A DNA stretch of 11,079 nt from Draconibacterium sp. (lineage in GTDB: Bacteria; Bacteroidota; Bacteroidia; Bacteroidales; Prolixibacteraceae), in NCBI GenBank assembly GCA_015493625.1, contig WGCT01000439.1, positions 1 through 11,079 on the forward strand, read 5' to 3'. How positions within the stretch are numbered: position 1 is the first letter of the stretch; the number at the start of each line of letters is the position of its first letter. The notes beneath the pieces are model-generated. The model saw nothing but the letters and a program-made list of their open reading frames with translations, searched no databases and was not told where the DNA came from. Below, piece by piece: positions 1 through 6,840 of the stretch. A program made the translations under genes and the position numbers.

Positions 1-1
1 A

Positions 2-73
2 TTATTAATTTTTTTATTTAGTATAAGGAAACATATTTATGTCGGATTTGTTCAACGTTTTCGAAAAGAGTGA
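2..73 (+). CDS. Possible C-terminal end of an upstream plus-strand gene (partial)
   Basis: A reading frame is open from the left edge and stops at TGA 71-73, giving 23 residues: a short hydrophobic run (LLIFLFSI) and then a basic tail (RKHIYVGFVQRFRKE). The other two plus frames stop within the first 21 bases. A strong plus-strand terminator begins 40 bases after the stop, which is where one would expect it after a real gene. The product cannot be identified, and a frame this short and AT-rich could be open by chance. The sequence left of the window would settle it. Confidence 0.3.
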   Translation, partial: LLIFLFSIRKHIYVGFVQRFRKE

Positions 74-112
74 ACGGGAGGGTTAAAAATTGTTAATTCA
101 ACACAATTGTGT

Positions 113-186
113 AACAATCAACCTCTGTACTCGTACGCCGAAGTACTGCTTTGTATAATAACTTAAGAGGTTGATTGTTTTTTTTT
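113..186 (+). terminator. Rho-independent terminator with long branched loop
   Basis: AACAATCAACCTCT (113-126) pairs perfectly over 14 bp with AGAGGTTGATTGTT (166-179), and a run of nine T covers 178-186. The 39-base loop contains a second small stem, GTACT (127-131) with AGTAC (142-146). The T-run is only on the plus-strand 3' side, so it acts on plus-strand transcripts. The large structured loop is unusual for a plain terminator, and the element could also be the 3' end of a small RNA. Confidence 0.65.
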
Positions 187-222
187 AGAGGGTACAAAGT
201 AATTTTAGGTAGGTTATTTGGT

Positions 223-266
223 AAAAGAGGAAAGTGATGTGAACTCATTACTTTCTTCTTTTTTTT
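223..266 (+). terminator. Second Rho-independent terminator, possibly bidirectional
   Basis: AGAGGAAAGTGATG (226-239) pairs with CATTACTTTCTTCT (246-259) over 14 bp with two G-U pairs around a six-base loop. Three more A-T pairs extend the base of the stem (223-225 with 260-262), and eight T follow at 259-266. On the minus strand the same stem is followed by only four T, so it may end the converging peptidase transcript less efficiently. Confidence 0.7.
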
Positions 267-297
267 GTGATATATACTCAACCCAAATAGCTTTTCG

Positions 298-315
298 TCC
301 CGATATACATCGGGA
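298..315. repeat. Short TCCCGAT/ATCGGGA hairpin, possible dispersed repeat
   Basis: TCCCGAT (298-304) and ATCGGGA (309-315) form a perfect 7-bp stem around the tetraloop ATAC. From memory, short hairpins with TCCCGA...TCGGGA arms recur in intergenic DNA of some Bacteroidota, which is why it is called a possible repeat. Only one copy is present in this window. Confidence 0.35.
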
Positions 316-413
316 TTATGTTTGTTCTTTTTGCCCACAACTTCATCGAAAAATATTGTAGTAACCTGTTACAATGCAGTTTTTCGCTTCGCTGTACACA
401 AAAATAATTTCGC

Positions 414-443
414 CTCAATTCCCGAAAACCTATCTGAATTGAG
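414..443 (-). terminator. Weak hairpin downstream of the peptidase gene
   Basis: CTCAATTC (414-421) and GAATTGAG (436-443) form a perfect 8-bp stem with a 14-base loop. On the minus strand it is followed by GCGAAATTATTTTTG, a poor U-tract, so termination of the thiL-peptidase transcript here would be inefficient. A second 6-bp stem lies closer to the stop (486-491 with 513-518). The strong stem at 223-262 is another candidate end. Confidence 0.25.
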
Positions 444-526
444 TATACTGTGTTAAAACAAAGAAATGCGATTGTAAAATTAACCTGTCTCTCCCGATAA
501 TCTCTTTTACTTGAGACAACAATCGT

Positions 527-1777
527 TTAGAACTTTGTCAGCACATCTTTAACTGCATCTTTATGAACGGTAAATCCCATCATTTTTAGTTTTATATAAT
601 CTTCGCTAAAAAAGTAATAACCGAAATTTGGATTTCCCTCTCCCACATTGCGCGAACCCGAACTCGAATCTTTAATTAAATACCAGTCTTTCCCGGTGTT
701 CTTATAGTTTTCGAGAATACCAATTAAGTGCATTCCGTGGTCGTCGGTAGTAGTTCCGTTCGAGAACCGGAACTGGCGTGCATCTTCATTAATATATTCC
801 GATGGGATATCGTAATCGGGAATTAATGCACAGTTGGTTTCGCGACTAAATCCACTCTCCGAAACATCGCCGCCAATACTTACCGTGTACCCCGATTTTA
901 TTGCTTTTTTAAGAATATCCATAAAATTGTCGAGCGGAACATTGTAATACTCTTTACTGTGCCACCAGTTATCGGGAACAGAATATTCTACTTTTTGCCA
1001 ATATGGTTCTTGTTTATACGAAAGAATCTCAACAAACTCATTCGGGTCAATTTTCAAATAATCTTTCAAATAGCTTTTAGGTGTATATTGCACCCCGTTA
1101 ACTTCAAAATTTGTAGGAGGCACTCCAATATAATGGTTTAAAATATCCTTGATTGTTGCTAATCCTGTTTCAACATTCCACGCATTCGATGTTTTTAATG
1201 AGTTAAGGAATGCGGTCATCTCTTTTGCCATTTGTGCATGCGAATGAAATTTCCGGTTGTGTAATAATCCGGTATATTCGTTTGCCGGACATGCTCCGTA
1301 TTTATTCATAATCCTTTTCACGGCATTTCCTTCCGAGCCTTCGGAGAATACCGAGTTGCCACGCTCCTCGATAAACCGGCGTGCTTTTTCAACATACTCC
1401 CAGTAAACCGTGTAAATCTCCGACAACTCTACTTTCTTTCCTGTTTGTCTGAAAATATCTGACTCGATAAACGAAGTTGTTGAAAAGCACCAACATGTTC
1501 CTGCATTTCCCTGCGATTCGGTTGGCTGGCACCACTCCGTTTTATACAAACTCCTGTCGGTGGGCAAATCAATATTCGATTGATCCATTATAAATCGCTT
1601 GTAAGGTTTCTTCGATTTTAAACTGTTGTTTACCGCATTTACATCTTTCAAAATCGATTCGTAATAGTAACCTTTCCCTTTTTCGTAAGTTATAAACTTT
1701 GCCTTACTGGTGTTGGGCTGCGCTTTTAAGGCAATAAAAGCAAAAACCAAAGCAGTGCTTATTAAAAGTCTTCTCAT
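527..1777 (-). CDS. Secreted C1-family cysteine peptidase (bleomycin hydrolase/PepC-like)
   Basis: This predicted secreted papain-fold peptidase has 416 residues. A signal peptide (residues 1-19: MRR, a hydrophobic core, then LKA before QP) with no lipobox Cys points to export to the periplasm or beyond. The catalytic block QGNAGTCWCF gives oxyanion Gln89 and nucleophile Cys95. DDHGMH supplies His347. Where papains have the triad Asn in NSWG, this protein reads KDSSSG, placing Asp370 there. The insert between Cys and His is long, as in the C1B (bleomycin hydrolase/PepC) branch, and the C-terminus ends in a family-like YFFSEDYIKLKMM...HKDAV block. The start is ATG at 1777, 21 bp after the thiL stop, so it is probably co-transcribed with thiL. 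The likely substrate is peptides. The family call is solid, but activity is less certain because of the Asp. Confidence 0.85.
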   Translation of the reverse strand: MRRLLISTALVFAFIALKAQPNTSKAKFITYEKGKGYYYESILKDVNAVNNSLKSKKPYKRFIMDQSNIDLPTDRSLYKTEWCQPTESQGNAGTCWCFSTTSFIESDIFRQTGKKVELSEIYTVYWEYVEKARRFIEERGNSVFSEGSEGNAVKRIMNKYGACPANEYTGLLHNRKFHSHAQMAKEMTAFLNSLKTSNAWNVETGLATIKDILNHYIGVPPTNFEVNGVQYTPKSYLKDYLKIDPNEFVEILSYKQEPYWQKVEYSVPDNWWHSKEYYNVPLDNFMDILKKAIKSGYTVSIGGDVSESGFSRETNCALIPDYDIPSEYINEDARQFRFSNGTTTDDHGMHLIGILENYKNTGKDWYLIKDSSSGSRNVGEGNPNFGYYFFSEDYIKLKMMGFTVHKDAVKDVLTKF

Positions 1778-1798
1778 TATTAATTATTTTAAAAAAGT

Positions 1799-2836
1799 TT
1801 ATTTTCCATGATTCCACCCTTGAGCTTCTAACGGAATTGCAGACCCCGCAGCAGTAACCAAATTGGCTCCCTCCGATGCCTCGGTGATGTGCCCGATAAT
1901 TGTAAAATCGGGGTCGTTTTTAATTTTCTCGTAATCGTCTAACGAAATGGTAAAAAGCAATTCGTAATCTTCTCCCCCGTTTAATGCCGCCACCAATGGA
2001 TTAATATTCAGCTCCTCGGCCATCGCTTTTGTCTGCTCGTCCATCGGAATTTTCTCTTCAAATAAATTACAACCCACATTCGAGTTTTTACAGAGGTGTT
2101 TTATTTCCGAAGAGAGCCCGTCGGAGATGTCAATCATCGACGTGGGTTTTATCTCCATCTTTCTGAATGCTTCAACAATATCTTTTCGCGCTTCGGGTTT
2201 TAGTTGCCGCTCTAATATGTAATCGTAGCCGGCAAGTTGAGGTTGCAAGTCAGGGTTTACTTTAAACACTTCATTCTCGCGCTCAAGCAGTTGGAGCCCC
2301 ATGTATGCACCACCTAAATCGCCGGTAACACAAAGCAAATCGTTGGGTTTTGCTCCGCTGCGTAAAATTGCGTCATCTTTCTTAACTTCACCCAAAACTG
2401 TTATGCTAATTGTTAACCCGGTTAACGAACTTGTTGTGTCGCCACCCACCAAATCAACGCCGTAAGTTTCGCACGCCAAATGAATTCCGGAATACAACTC
2501 TTCAATCGCCTCAACCGAAAATTTACTCGAAATAGCAATGCTCACTGTTATCTGTTTCGGCTCGGCATTCATCGCATAAATATCCGAAAGGTTTACAACA
2601 ACTGCTTTGTAGCCCAAATGCTTTAGCGGGGCGTACATTAAATTAAAATGAACTCCTTCGGTAAGTAAATCGGAAGAAACAACCACCTGTTTCTCTTTGA
2701 AATCGAGAATTGCAGCATCGTCGCCAACCCCTTTTACAGTACTTGAATTCTTTACTTTAATATCTTTTGTAATACGATCAATCAGGCCAAATTCACCCAA
2801 TTCCGATATACTGGTTTGCTCTGTTTTTTTACTCAT
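1799..2836 (-). CDS. thiL: Thiamine-monophosphate kinase
   Basis: ThiL phosphorylates thiamine monophosphate with ATP to give thiamine diphosphate, the last step of cofactor synthesis, in the cytoplasm. At 345 residues it has the usual length and the full set of AIRS/PurM-fold motifs: GDDAA (38-42) and SSDLLTEGVHF (54-64) for metal and substrate, NLSDIYAMNAEP (82-93), VGGDTT (130-135), the nucleotide-binding ITVLGEV region, SMIDISDGL (233-241), GGEDYELLF (287-295) and the C-terminal GWNHG with Trp341. The start is ATG at 2836, near a divergent promoter shared with the suf operon. The peptidase gene follows after 21 bp. Nothing is broken or missing, and the identification is secure. Confidence 0.96.
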   Translation of the reverse strand: MSKKTEQTSISELGEFGLIDRITKDIKVKNSSTVKGVGDDAAILDFKEKQVVVSSDLLTEGVHFNLMYAPLKHLGYKAVVVNLSDIYAMNAEPKQITVSIAISSKFSVEAIEELYSGIHLACETYGVDLVGGDTTSSLTGLTISITVLGEVKKDDAILRSGAKPNDLLCVTGDLGGAYMGLQLLERENEVFKVNPDLQPQLAGYDYILERQLKPEARKDIVEAFRKMEIKPTSMIDISDGLSSEIKHLCKNSNVGCNLFEEKIPMDEQTKAMAEELNINPLVAALNGGEDYELLFTISLDDYEKIKNDPDFTIIGHITEASEGANLVTAAGSAIPLEAQGWNHGK

Positions 2837-2876
2837 TTATTAATTTAAGACAAATTGGTATTTATATATTAAAACC

Positions 2877-2910
2877 TTGCTACAAAAATACCTATACTTT
2901 TATATCTTTG
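2877..2910 (+). promoter_or_regulatory. Bacteroidota-type promoter for sufBCD
   Basis: TATCTTTG (2903-2910), followed by CA, matches the -7 consensus TAnnTTTG exactly. CTTG (TTG at 2877-2879) is a possible -33 element with a 23-base spacer, at the long end of the usual range. The start site would be near 2916, giving a leader of about 45 bases before the sufB ATG at 2963. I see no clear IscR- or SufR-like operator. Confidence 0.6.
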
Positions 2911-2913
2911 CAA
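2883..2913 (-). promoter_or_regulatory. Bacteroidota-type promoter for thiL and the peptidase
   Basis: Read on the minus strand, TTG (2913-2911) is followed after 20 bases by TATTTTTG (2890-2883), a full match to the phylum's TAnnTTTG -7 element at a standard spacing. Transcription would start near 2877 and leave a leader of about 40 bases before the thiL ATG. The -33 side overlaps the end of the suf promoter's -7 box. Confidence 0.65.
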
Positions 2914-2962
2914 TTTAATTTTTATACTCGTAACCGGGTAATTTTTGGAAAGAAAAGTAGCG

Positions 2963-4408
2963 ATGGAAGAACAAAATAAGCTTTTAAACGACGTAACACA
3001 GGCCGATTATAAATACGGTTTTGTTACCGATATTGAGACCGATATAATTGAGAAAGGGCTGAACGAAGATATTATCCGGCTTATTTCGAAGAAAAAGGGA
3101 GAGCCTGAATTTATGTTGAATTTCAGGTTGGAGGCTTTTAAAAAATGGGAAAAGATGGAGATGCCCGACTGGGCGTATCTGAAAATTCCGCCCATCGATT
3201 TACAGTCGATTAGTTACTACGCAGCTCCAAAAAAACAACCTAAATACGAAAGTTTAGACGAGGTTGACCCCGAATTATTAGACACATTTAACAAACTTGG
3301 CATTCCGGTTGAAGAACAAAAACACCTGGCCGGAGTTGCTGTCGATGTTGTTATGGACAGTGTTTCGGTTAAGACAACTTTTAAAGAAACACTGGCCGAA
3401 AAGGGAATTATTTTTTGCTCGTTTAGCGAAGCAGTAAAAGAGCATCCCGAGCTGGTAAAAAAATATTTAGGAAAGGCTGTGCCTGTTTCCGACAACTATT
3501 TTGCAGCGCTTAACTCGGCCGTTTTTAGCGACGGCTCGTTTTGCTACATTCCAAAAGGGGTACGCTGTCCTATGGAATTATCGACCTATTTTAGAATAAA
3601 TGCTGCCAACACCGGACAATTCGAACGCACCTTAATTGTTGCCGACGACGATAGTTATGTGAGTTACCTCGAAGGTTGTACCGCGCCCATGCGCGACGAA
3701 AACCAACTGCACGCGGCAGTAGTAGAAATTATTACCATGGACCGCGCCGAGGTAAAATACTCGACTGTTCAGAACTGGTATCCGGGAAACAAAGAGGGAG
3801 TTGGCGGAATTTACAACTTTGTAACAAAACGTGGAGTTTGTCGCGGGGTTTCGTCGAAAATTAGCTGGACACAGGTTGAAACCGGCTCGGCAATTACATG
3901 GAAATATCCGAGCTGCATTTTGCTTGGCGACAATTCGGTGGGCGAATTTAACTCGGTGGCACTAACCAATAATTTTCAGCAGGCCGACACCGGCTCGAAA
4001 ATGATTCATATTGGTAAAAACACAAAATCGACAATTATTTCGAAAGGAATTTCGGCAGGGAGAAGCGACAATTCGTACCGTGGATTGGTAAAAGTAATGC
4101 CCGGTGCAAAAAATTCGAGGAACTTTTCGCAGTGCGATTCGTTGTTGTTAAACGATACTTGCGGGGCGCATACATTTCCGTACATCGATGTAAGAAATAA
4201 ATCGTCGGTTGTTGAGCACGAAGCAACAACATCGAAAATTGGTGAAGACCAAATTTTTTACTGCAACCAGCGAGGTATCGACACCGAAACCGCAATTGGA
4301 ATGATTGTAAACGGATACGCCAAAGAGGTATTGAACAAACTTCCCATGGAATTTGCCGTTGAAGCGCAAAAACTATTACAACTAAGTTTGGAAGGCAGTG
4401 TGGGATAA
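2963..4408 (+). CDS. sufB: Fe-S cluster scaffold protein SufB
   Basis: SufB is the main scaffold subunit of the cytoplasmic SufBC2D complex, on which Fe-S clusters are built from SufS-derived sulfur. The protein has 481 residues. The EGCTAP block carries Cys239 (E. coli Cys254, the sulfur acceptor), QCDSLL carries Cys391 (E. coli Cys405), and [14 protein letters not shown] carries His419 and Glu420 (E. coli His433/Glu434), so the known sulfur-transfer and assembly residues are all present. The beta-helix core and the N-terminal YKYGF...[12 protein letters not shown] region are typical. I chose ATG 2963 over an in-frame TTG at 2945: it gives the family's usual N-terminus, and a GGAAAG sits ten bases upstream. 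It is first gene of the operon, with 98 bases before sufC. Confidence 0.97.
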   Translation: MEEQNKLLNDVTQADYKYGFVTDIETDIIEKGLNEDIIRLISKKKGEPEFMLNFRLEAFKKWEKMEMPDWAYLKIPPIDLQSISYYAAPKKQPKYESLDEVDPELLDTFNKLGIPVEEQKHLAGVAVDVVMDSVSVKTTFKETLAEKGIIFCSFSEAVKEHPELVKKYLGKAVPVSDNYFAALNSAVFSDGSFCYIPKGVRCPMELSTYFRINAANTGQFERTLIVADDDSYVSYLEGCTAPMRDENQLHAAVVEIITMDRAEVKYSTVQNWYPGNKEGVGGIYNFVTKRGVCRGVSSKISWTQVETGSAITWKYPSCILLGDNSVGEFNSVALTNNFQQADTGSKMIHIGKNTKSTIISKGISAGRSDNSYRGLVKVMPGAKNSRNFSQCDSLLLNDTCGAHTFPYIDVRNKSSVVEHEATTSKIGEDQIFYCNQRGIDTETAIGMIVNGYAKEVLNKLPMEFAVEAQKLLQLSLEGSVG

Positions 4409-4459
4409 TTGAATTAAAGAATTGTTTTTAAAATAGATAATAAATATTGCTTCTTTATT

Positions 4460-4490
4460 CTTCTTTTGAAAGGGTAGGAGAAGCTTTTTT
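4460..4490 (+). terminator. Terminator-like hairpin between sufB and sufC (possible attenuator)
   Basis: CTTCTTTT (4460-4467) pairs with AGGAGAAG (4476-4483) over 8 bp, with two G-U pairs and an eight-base loop, and six T follow at 4485-4490 after one C. An alternative stem uses GCTTCTTT at 4449-4456 with 4477-4484. The stem is only moderately stable, so it would end a fraction of transcripts at most, or protect the sufB 3' end. It lies 16 bases before the sufC ATG. Confidence 0.35.
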
Positions 4491-4506
4491 GAAAAGAGCA
4501 ACGATT

Positions 4507-5259
4507 ATGCTAAAAATAAAAAATTTATACGCATCGGTTGATGGACAGGAGATTTTAAAAGGAATTAATCTTGAGATTAAACCGGGCGAAGTACATGCAA
4601 TTATGGGGCCCAACGGTTCGGGGAAAAGCACATTGGCAAACGTTTTGGCCGGGAAACAAGAGTATGAAGTAACAGCAGGAGAAGTTACTTTTTTAGGAGA
4701 AAACCTACTCGACAAAGCACCCGAAACACGCGCAAAAGACGGACTTTTTTTAAGTTTTCAATATCCGGTTGAGATTCCGGGTGTACCCATGGCAAACTTT
4801 ATAAAAACGGCTGTAAACGAACATCGCGTTCACCGTGGAGAAAAAGAGCTCACTGCCGGTCAGTTTTTAAAACTGATGCGCGAAAAAATGGAGTTGGTGG
4901 AGATGAAAACAAAACTCACAAACCGCTCGGTTAACGAAGGTTTCTCGGGTGGAGAGAAAAAGAAAAACGAAATTTTCCAGATGGCAATGTTAGAACCAAA
5001 ACTGGCCATTCTCGACGAAACCGATTCGGGATTAGACATCGATGCACTCAGAACCGTTGCCAACGGTGTGAATGCACTGAAATCGCCCGAAACTTCGTCG
5101 ATTGTTATTACTCACTACCAGCGGTTGTTAGATTATATTGTGCCCGACTTTGTACATATTTTGTACCATGGGAAAATTGTAAAAACAGCCGGGAAAGAGC
5201 TGGCTCTTGAGTTGGAAGAGAAAGGATACGACTGGATAAAATCTGAAAAGGGAAATTAA
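4507..5259 (+). CDS. sufC: Fe-S assembly ATPase SufC
   Basis: SufC is the ABC-type ATPase of the SufBC2D complex. It dimerises on SufB and SufD, and its ATP cycle is thought to reshape the SufB-SufD interface for cluster assembly. It is cytoplasmic and has no membrane segments. In 250 residues it has Walker A GPNGSGKST (34-42), the Q-loop FQYPVEIPG (84-92), the SufC-type signature FSGGEKKKNE (146-155), Walker B LAILDE (167-171) with Glu171, the D-loop SGLD (174-177) and switch His203. A TTG-initiated form from 4447 would add 20 residues absent from the family, so ATG 4507 is preferred. The stop TAA abuts the sufD ATG directly, which fits coupled translation. Confidence 0.97.
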   Translation: MLKIKNLYASVDGQEILKGINLEIKPGEVHAIMGPNGSGKSTLANVLAGKQEYEVTAGEVTFLGENLLDKAPETRAKDGLFLSFQYPVEIPGVPMANFIKTAVNEHRVHRGEKELTAGQFLKLMREKMELVEMKTKLTNRSVNEGFSGGEKKKNEIFQMAMLEPKLAILDETDSGLDIDALRTVANGVNALKSPETSSIVITHYQRLLDYIVPDFVHILYHGKIVKTAGKELALELEEKGYDWIKSEKGN

Positions 5260-6627
5260 ATGAGTGTTTTAGTCGAAAAAGCGGATTTGTCTCTAAAATA
5301 TATTGCCCATTACAACAAGGTGAAAGAGACTCTTTTTGAGGGGTCGCCCGATGTTTTAAATGCGCAGCGGAAAAAAGCATTTCAGGATTTTGTGATGCAG
5401 GGAATTCCTACGAACAAAAACGAAAAATACAAATACACCAATTTGCATCCTCATTTTTTGCCCAATTTTAGTTTTATTCATCAAAAAGAGGCGCAAAAAA
5501 CCGACCCGAATGCAATTTTTCATTGCGATGTTCCACAGCTCGATTCGTATGTAAAGACCACAACAAACGGATGGTTTAACGAAAGTAAAACAGAAGGAGA
5601 TTTGCCGGAAGGAGTGATTTTGGAAAGTCTGGAGAAAATGATGAAAGAACAGCCCGGGCTCGTAGAAAAATATTATGCTAAAATTGCAAAATCCGACACC
5701 GATGCAATGGTGGCGTTAAATACTGCATTTGCCAAAGATGGCTATTTCCTTTATGTTCCTAAGAATGTAGTTTGCGAGCAACCCATTCAACTCATCAACT
5801 TTTTAGAAGCCCCAAAAGATTCGTTTGTAACACAACGCAATCTGGTTGTTCTGGAACAGGGTGCCGATGTAAAGCTAATTTTATGCGACCACACCCTGAA
5901 TTTGAATCGTTATTTGTGTAATGCGGTTACCGAGATTTTTGTGGGTGAGAATGCAAATCTCGACTATTATACACTTCAGAATCAGCACAATAGAACAGCA
6001 AACATCAGCTCTGTTTTTGTTCAACAAGAGAGAGATTCGGTAGTAACTTCGCATACTTCATCGTTTCATGGCGGGTTAATTCGCAACAATATGGAATTTG
6101 TTTTGAATGGCGAAAACACCGAAGCAAATGTATTTGGAATGGCTTTTCTCGACAAAAAACAACATGTCGATAATTTCACACAAATTATTCATAAAAAGCC
6201 AAATGGGCGAAGCAATCAGGTTTATAAAAATGTACTCGACAACGAAGCAACCGGAGCCTTTTCGGGGTTAATTCATGTGGTTCGCGATGCACAAAATACG
6301 AATGCTTTTCAGCAAAACAATAACCTGCTTTTGTCCGACACAGCAACCATGCAAACCAAACCGCAACTTATTATTGATGCCGACGACGTAAAATGCAGTC
6401 ACGGTGCAACTGTTGGTCAGATTGACGAGGAAGCACTGTTCTATTTACGTGCCCGCGGAATTAACGAAGATAAAGCGCGGCTGATGATGATGAATGCTTT
6501 TATGCACGAAGTGGTGCGCAAAATTTCGGTTGAAGCCCTGCGCGACCGCATCGACGAACTGGTAGAACGCCGTCTGAATGGCGAAGTTGCCAAATGCCAC
6601 GAATGTGCTTACCAGTGCGAAGTGTAA
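5260..6627 (+). CDS. sufD: Fe-S cluster assembly protein SufD
   Basis: SufD is the SufB paralogue that completes the SufBC2D scaffold and is needed for iron entry. The 455 residues include an N-terminal helical part (1-60, with GIPTNKNEKYKYTNL), the beta-helix core, and the hallmark DDVKCSHGATVGQIDEEAL at 375-392 containing Cys379 and His381 (E. coli Cys358 and His360, the latter at the SufB-SufD assembly site). The start ATG directly follows the sufC stop with no gap. The C-terminus is extended and ends CHECAYQCEV, placing cysteines at 446, 449 and 453 in a C-x2-C-x3-C pattern that E. coli SufD lacks. A strong terminator follows the stop, so sufD is the last gene of this transcript. Confidence 0.95.
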   Translation: MSVLVEKADLSLKYIAHYNKVKETLFEGSPDVLNAQRKKAFQDFVMQGIPTNKNEKYKYTNLHPHFLPNFSFIHQKEAQKTDPNAIFHCDVPQLDSYVKTTTNGWFNESKTEGDLPEGVILESLEKMMKEQPGLVEKYYAKIAKSDTDAMVALNTAFAKDGYFLYVPKNVVCEQPIQLINFLEAPKDSFVTQRNLVVLEQGADVKLILCDHTLNLNRYLCNAVTEIFVGENANLDYYTLQNQHNRTANISSVFVQQERDSVVTSHTSSFHGGLIRNNMEFVLNGENTEANVFGMAFLDKKQHVDNFTQIIHKKPNGRSNQVYKNVLDNEATGAFSGLIHVVRDAQNTNAFQQNNNLLLSDTATMQTKPQLIIDADDVKCSHGATVGQIDEEALFYLRARGINEDKARLMMMNAFMHEVVRKISVEALRDRIDELVERRLNGEVAKCHECAYQCEV

Positions 6628-6654
6628 CGCCAACACATTACAAAACGGCACAAG

Positions 6655-6687
6655 AAAAACCAGATAGTTGTACTATTTGGTTTTTTT
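6655..6687 (+). terminator. Rho-independent terminator of sufBCD
   Basis: AAAAACCAGATAGT (6655-6668) pairs with ACTATTTGGTTTTT (6672-6685) over 14 bp with one G-U pair and a three-base loop, ending in seven T (6681-6687). It starts 27 bases after the sufD stop and separates sufBCD from sufS. Confidence 0.85.
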
Positions 6688-6766
6688 AATTCCATTTTGT
6701 AGCTCTACTGTTGGGGTTGTATATTCAACAAAAATATCATCGTTCATTTAGAAATAAACATCTACT

Positions 6767-6793
6767 AAGATTACAAAATCTTTTGCACCTTTG
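6767..6793 (+). promoter_or_regulatory. Probable sufS promoter region
   Basis: CACCTTTG (6786-6793), followed by CA, differs from the -7 consensus TAnnTTTG at one base (C for T). No good TTG element lies at -33. Instead a perfect 6-bp hairpin, AAGATT-ACAA-AATCTT (6767-6782), sits just upstream and could be an operator. The terminator before it and the 213-base gap argue that sufS needs its own promoter near here. Confidence 0.4.
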
Positions 6794-6840
6794 CATTGTT
6801 GAGCAGGTAAACTTAAGTACCAACTCAAAAAAATAAAAAC

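Larger units (their letters stand above)
74..526. other. Intergenic region with hairpins, no convincing gene
   Basis: This 450-base stretch lies between a possible plus-strand gene tail and the 3' end of the minus-strand peptidase gene. It holds a 12-base perfect palindrome (ACACAATTGTGT, 101-112), two strong plus-strand terminators, a 7-bp TCCCGAT/ATCGGGA hairpin at 298-315, a GTAAC-CT-GTTAC dyad at 361-372, and weaker hairpins (414-443 and 486-518) that could end the peptidase transcript. The only longer frame, minus strand 338-93, is low complexity, runs through these hairpins and matches no family I know. The layout fits a spacer between two converging transcription units. Confidence 0.6.

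Noticed and set aside
113..186. Integron attC site
   Set aside because: The long imperfect-loop stem suggested it, but the RYYYAAC/GTTRRRY core boxes are not in place, no integrase is present, and the T-run fits a terminator.
93..338. 81-residue minus-strand frame
   Set aside because: It is Lys- and Leu-rich low complexity, runs through both terminators and the TCCCGAT hairpin, has no recognisable domain, and looks like chance.
2945..2962. TTG start extending SufB by six residues
   Set aside because: ATG 2963 gives the usual SufB N-terminus and has a GGAAAG upstream. The extension is not family-like.
4447..4506. TTG start extending SufC by 20 residues
   Set aside because: SufC proteins begin just before the first beta strand (MLKIKNL here), and the extension translates the attenuator-like hairpin.
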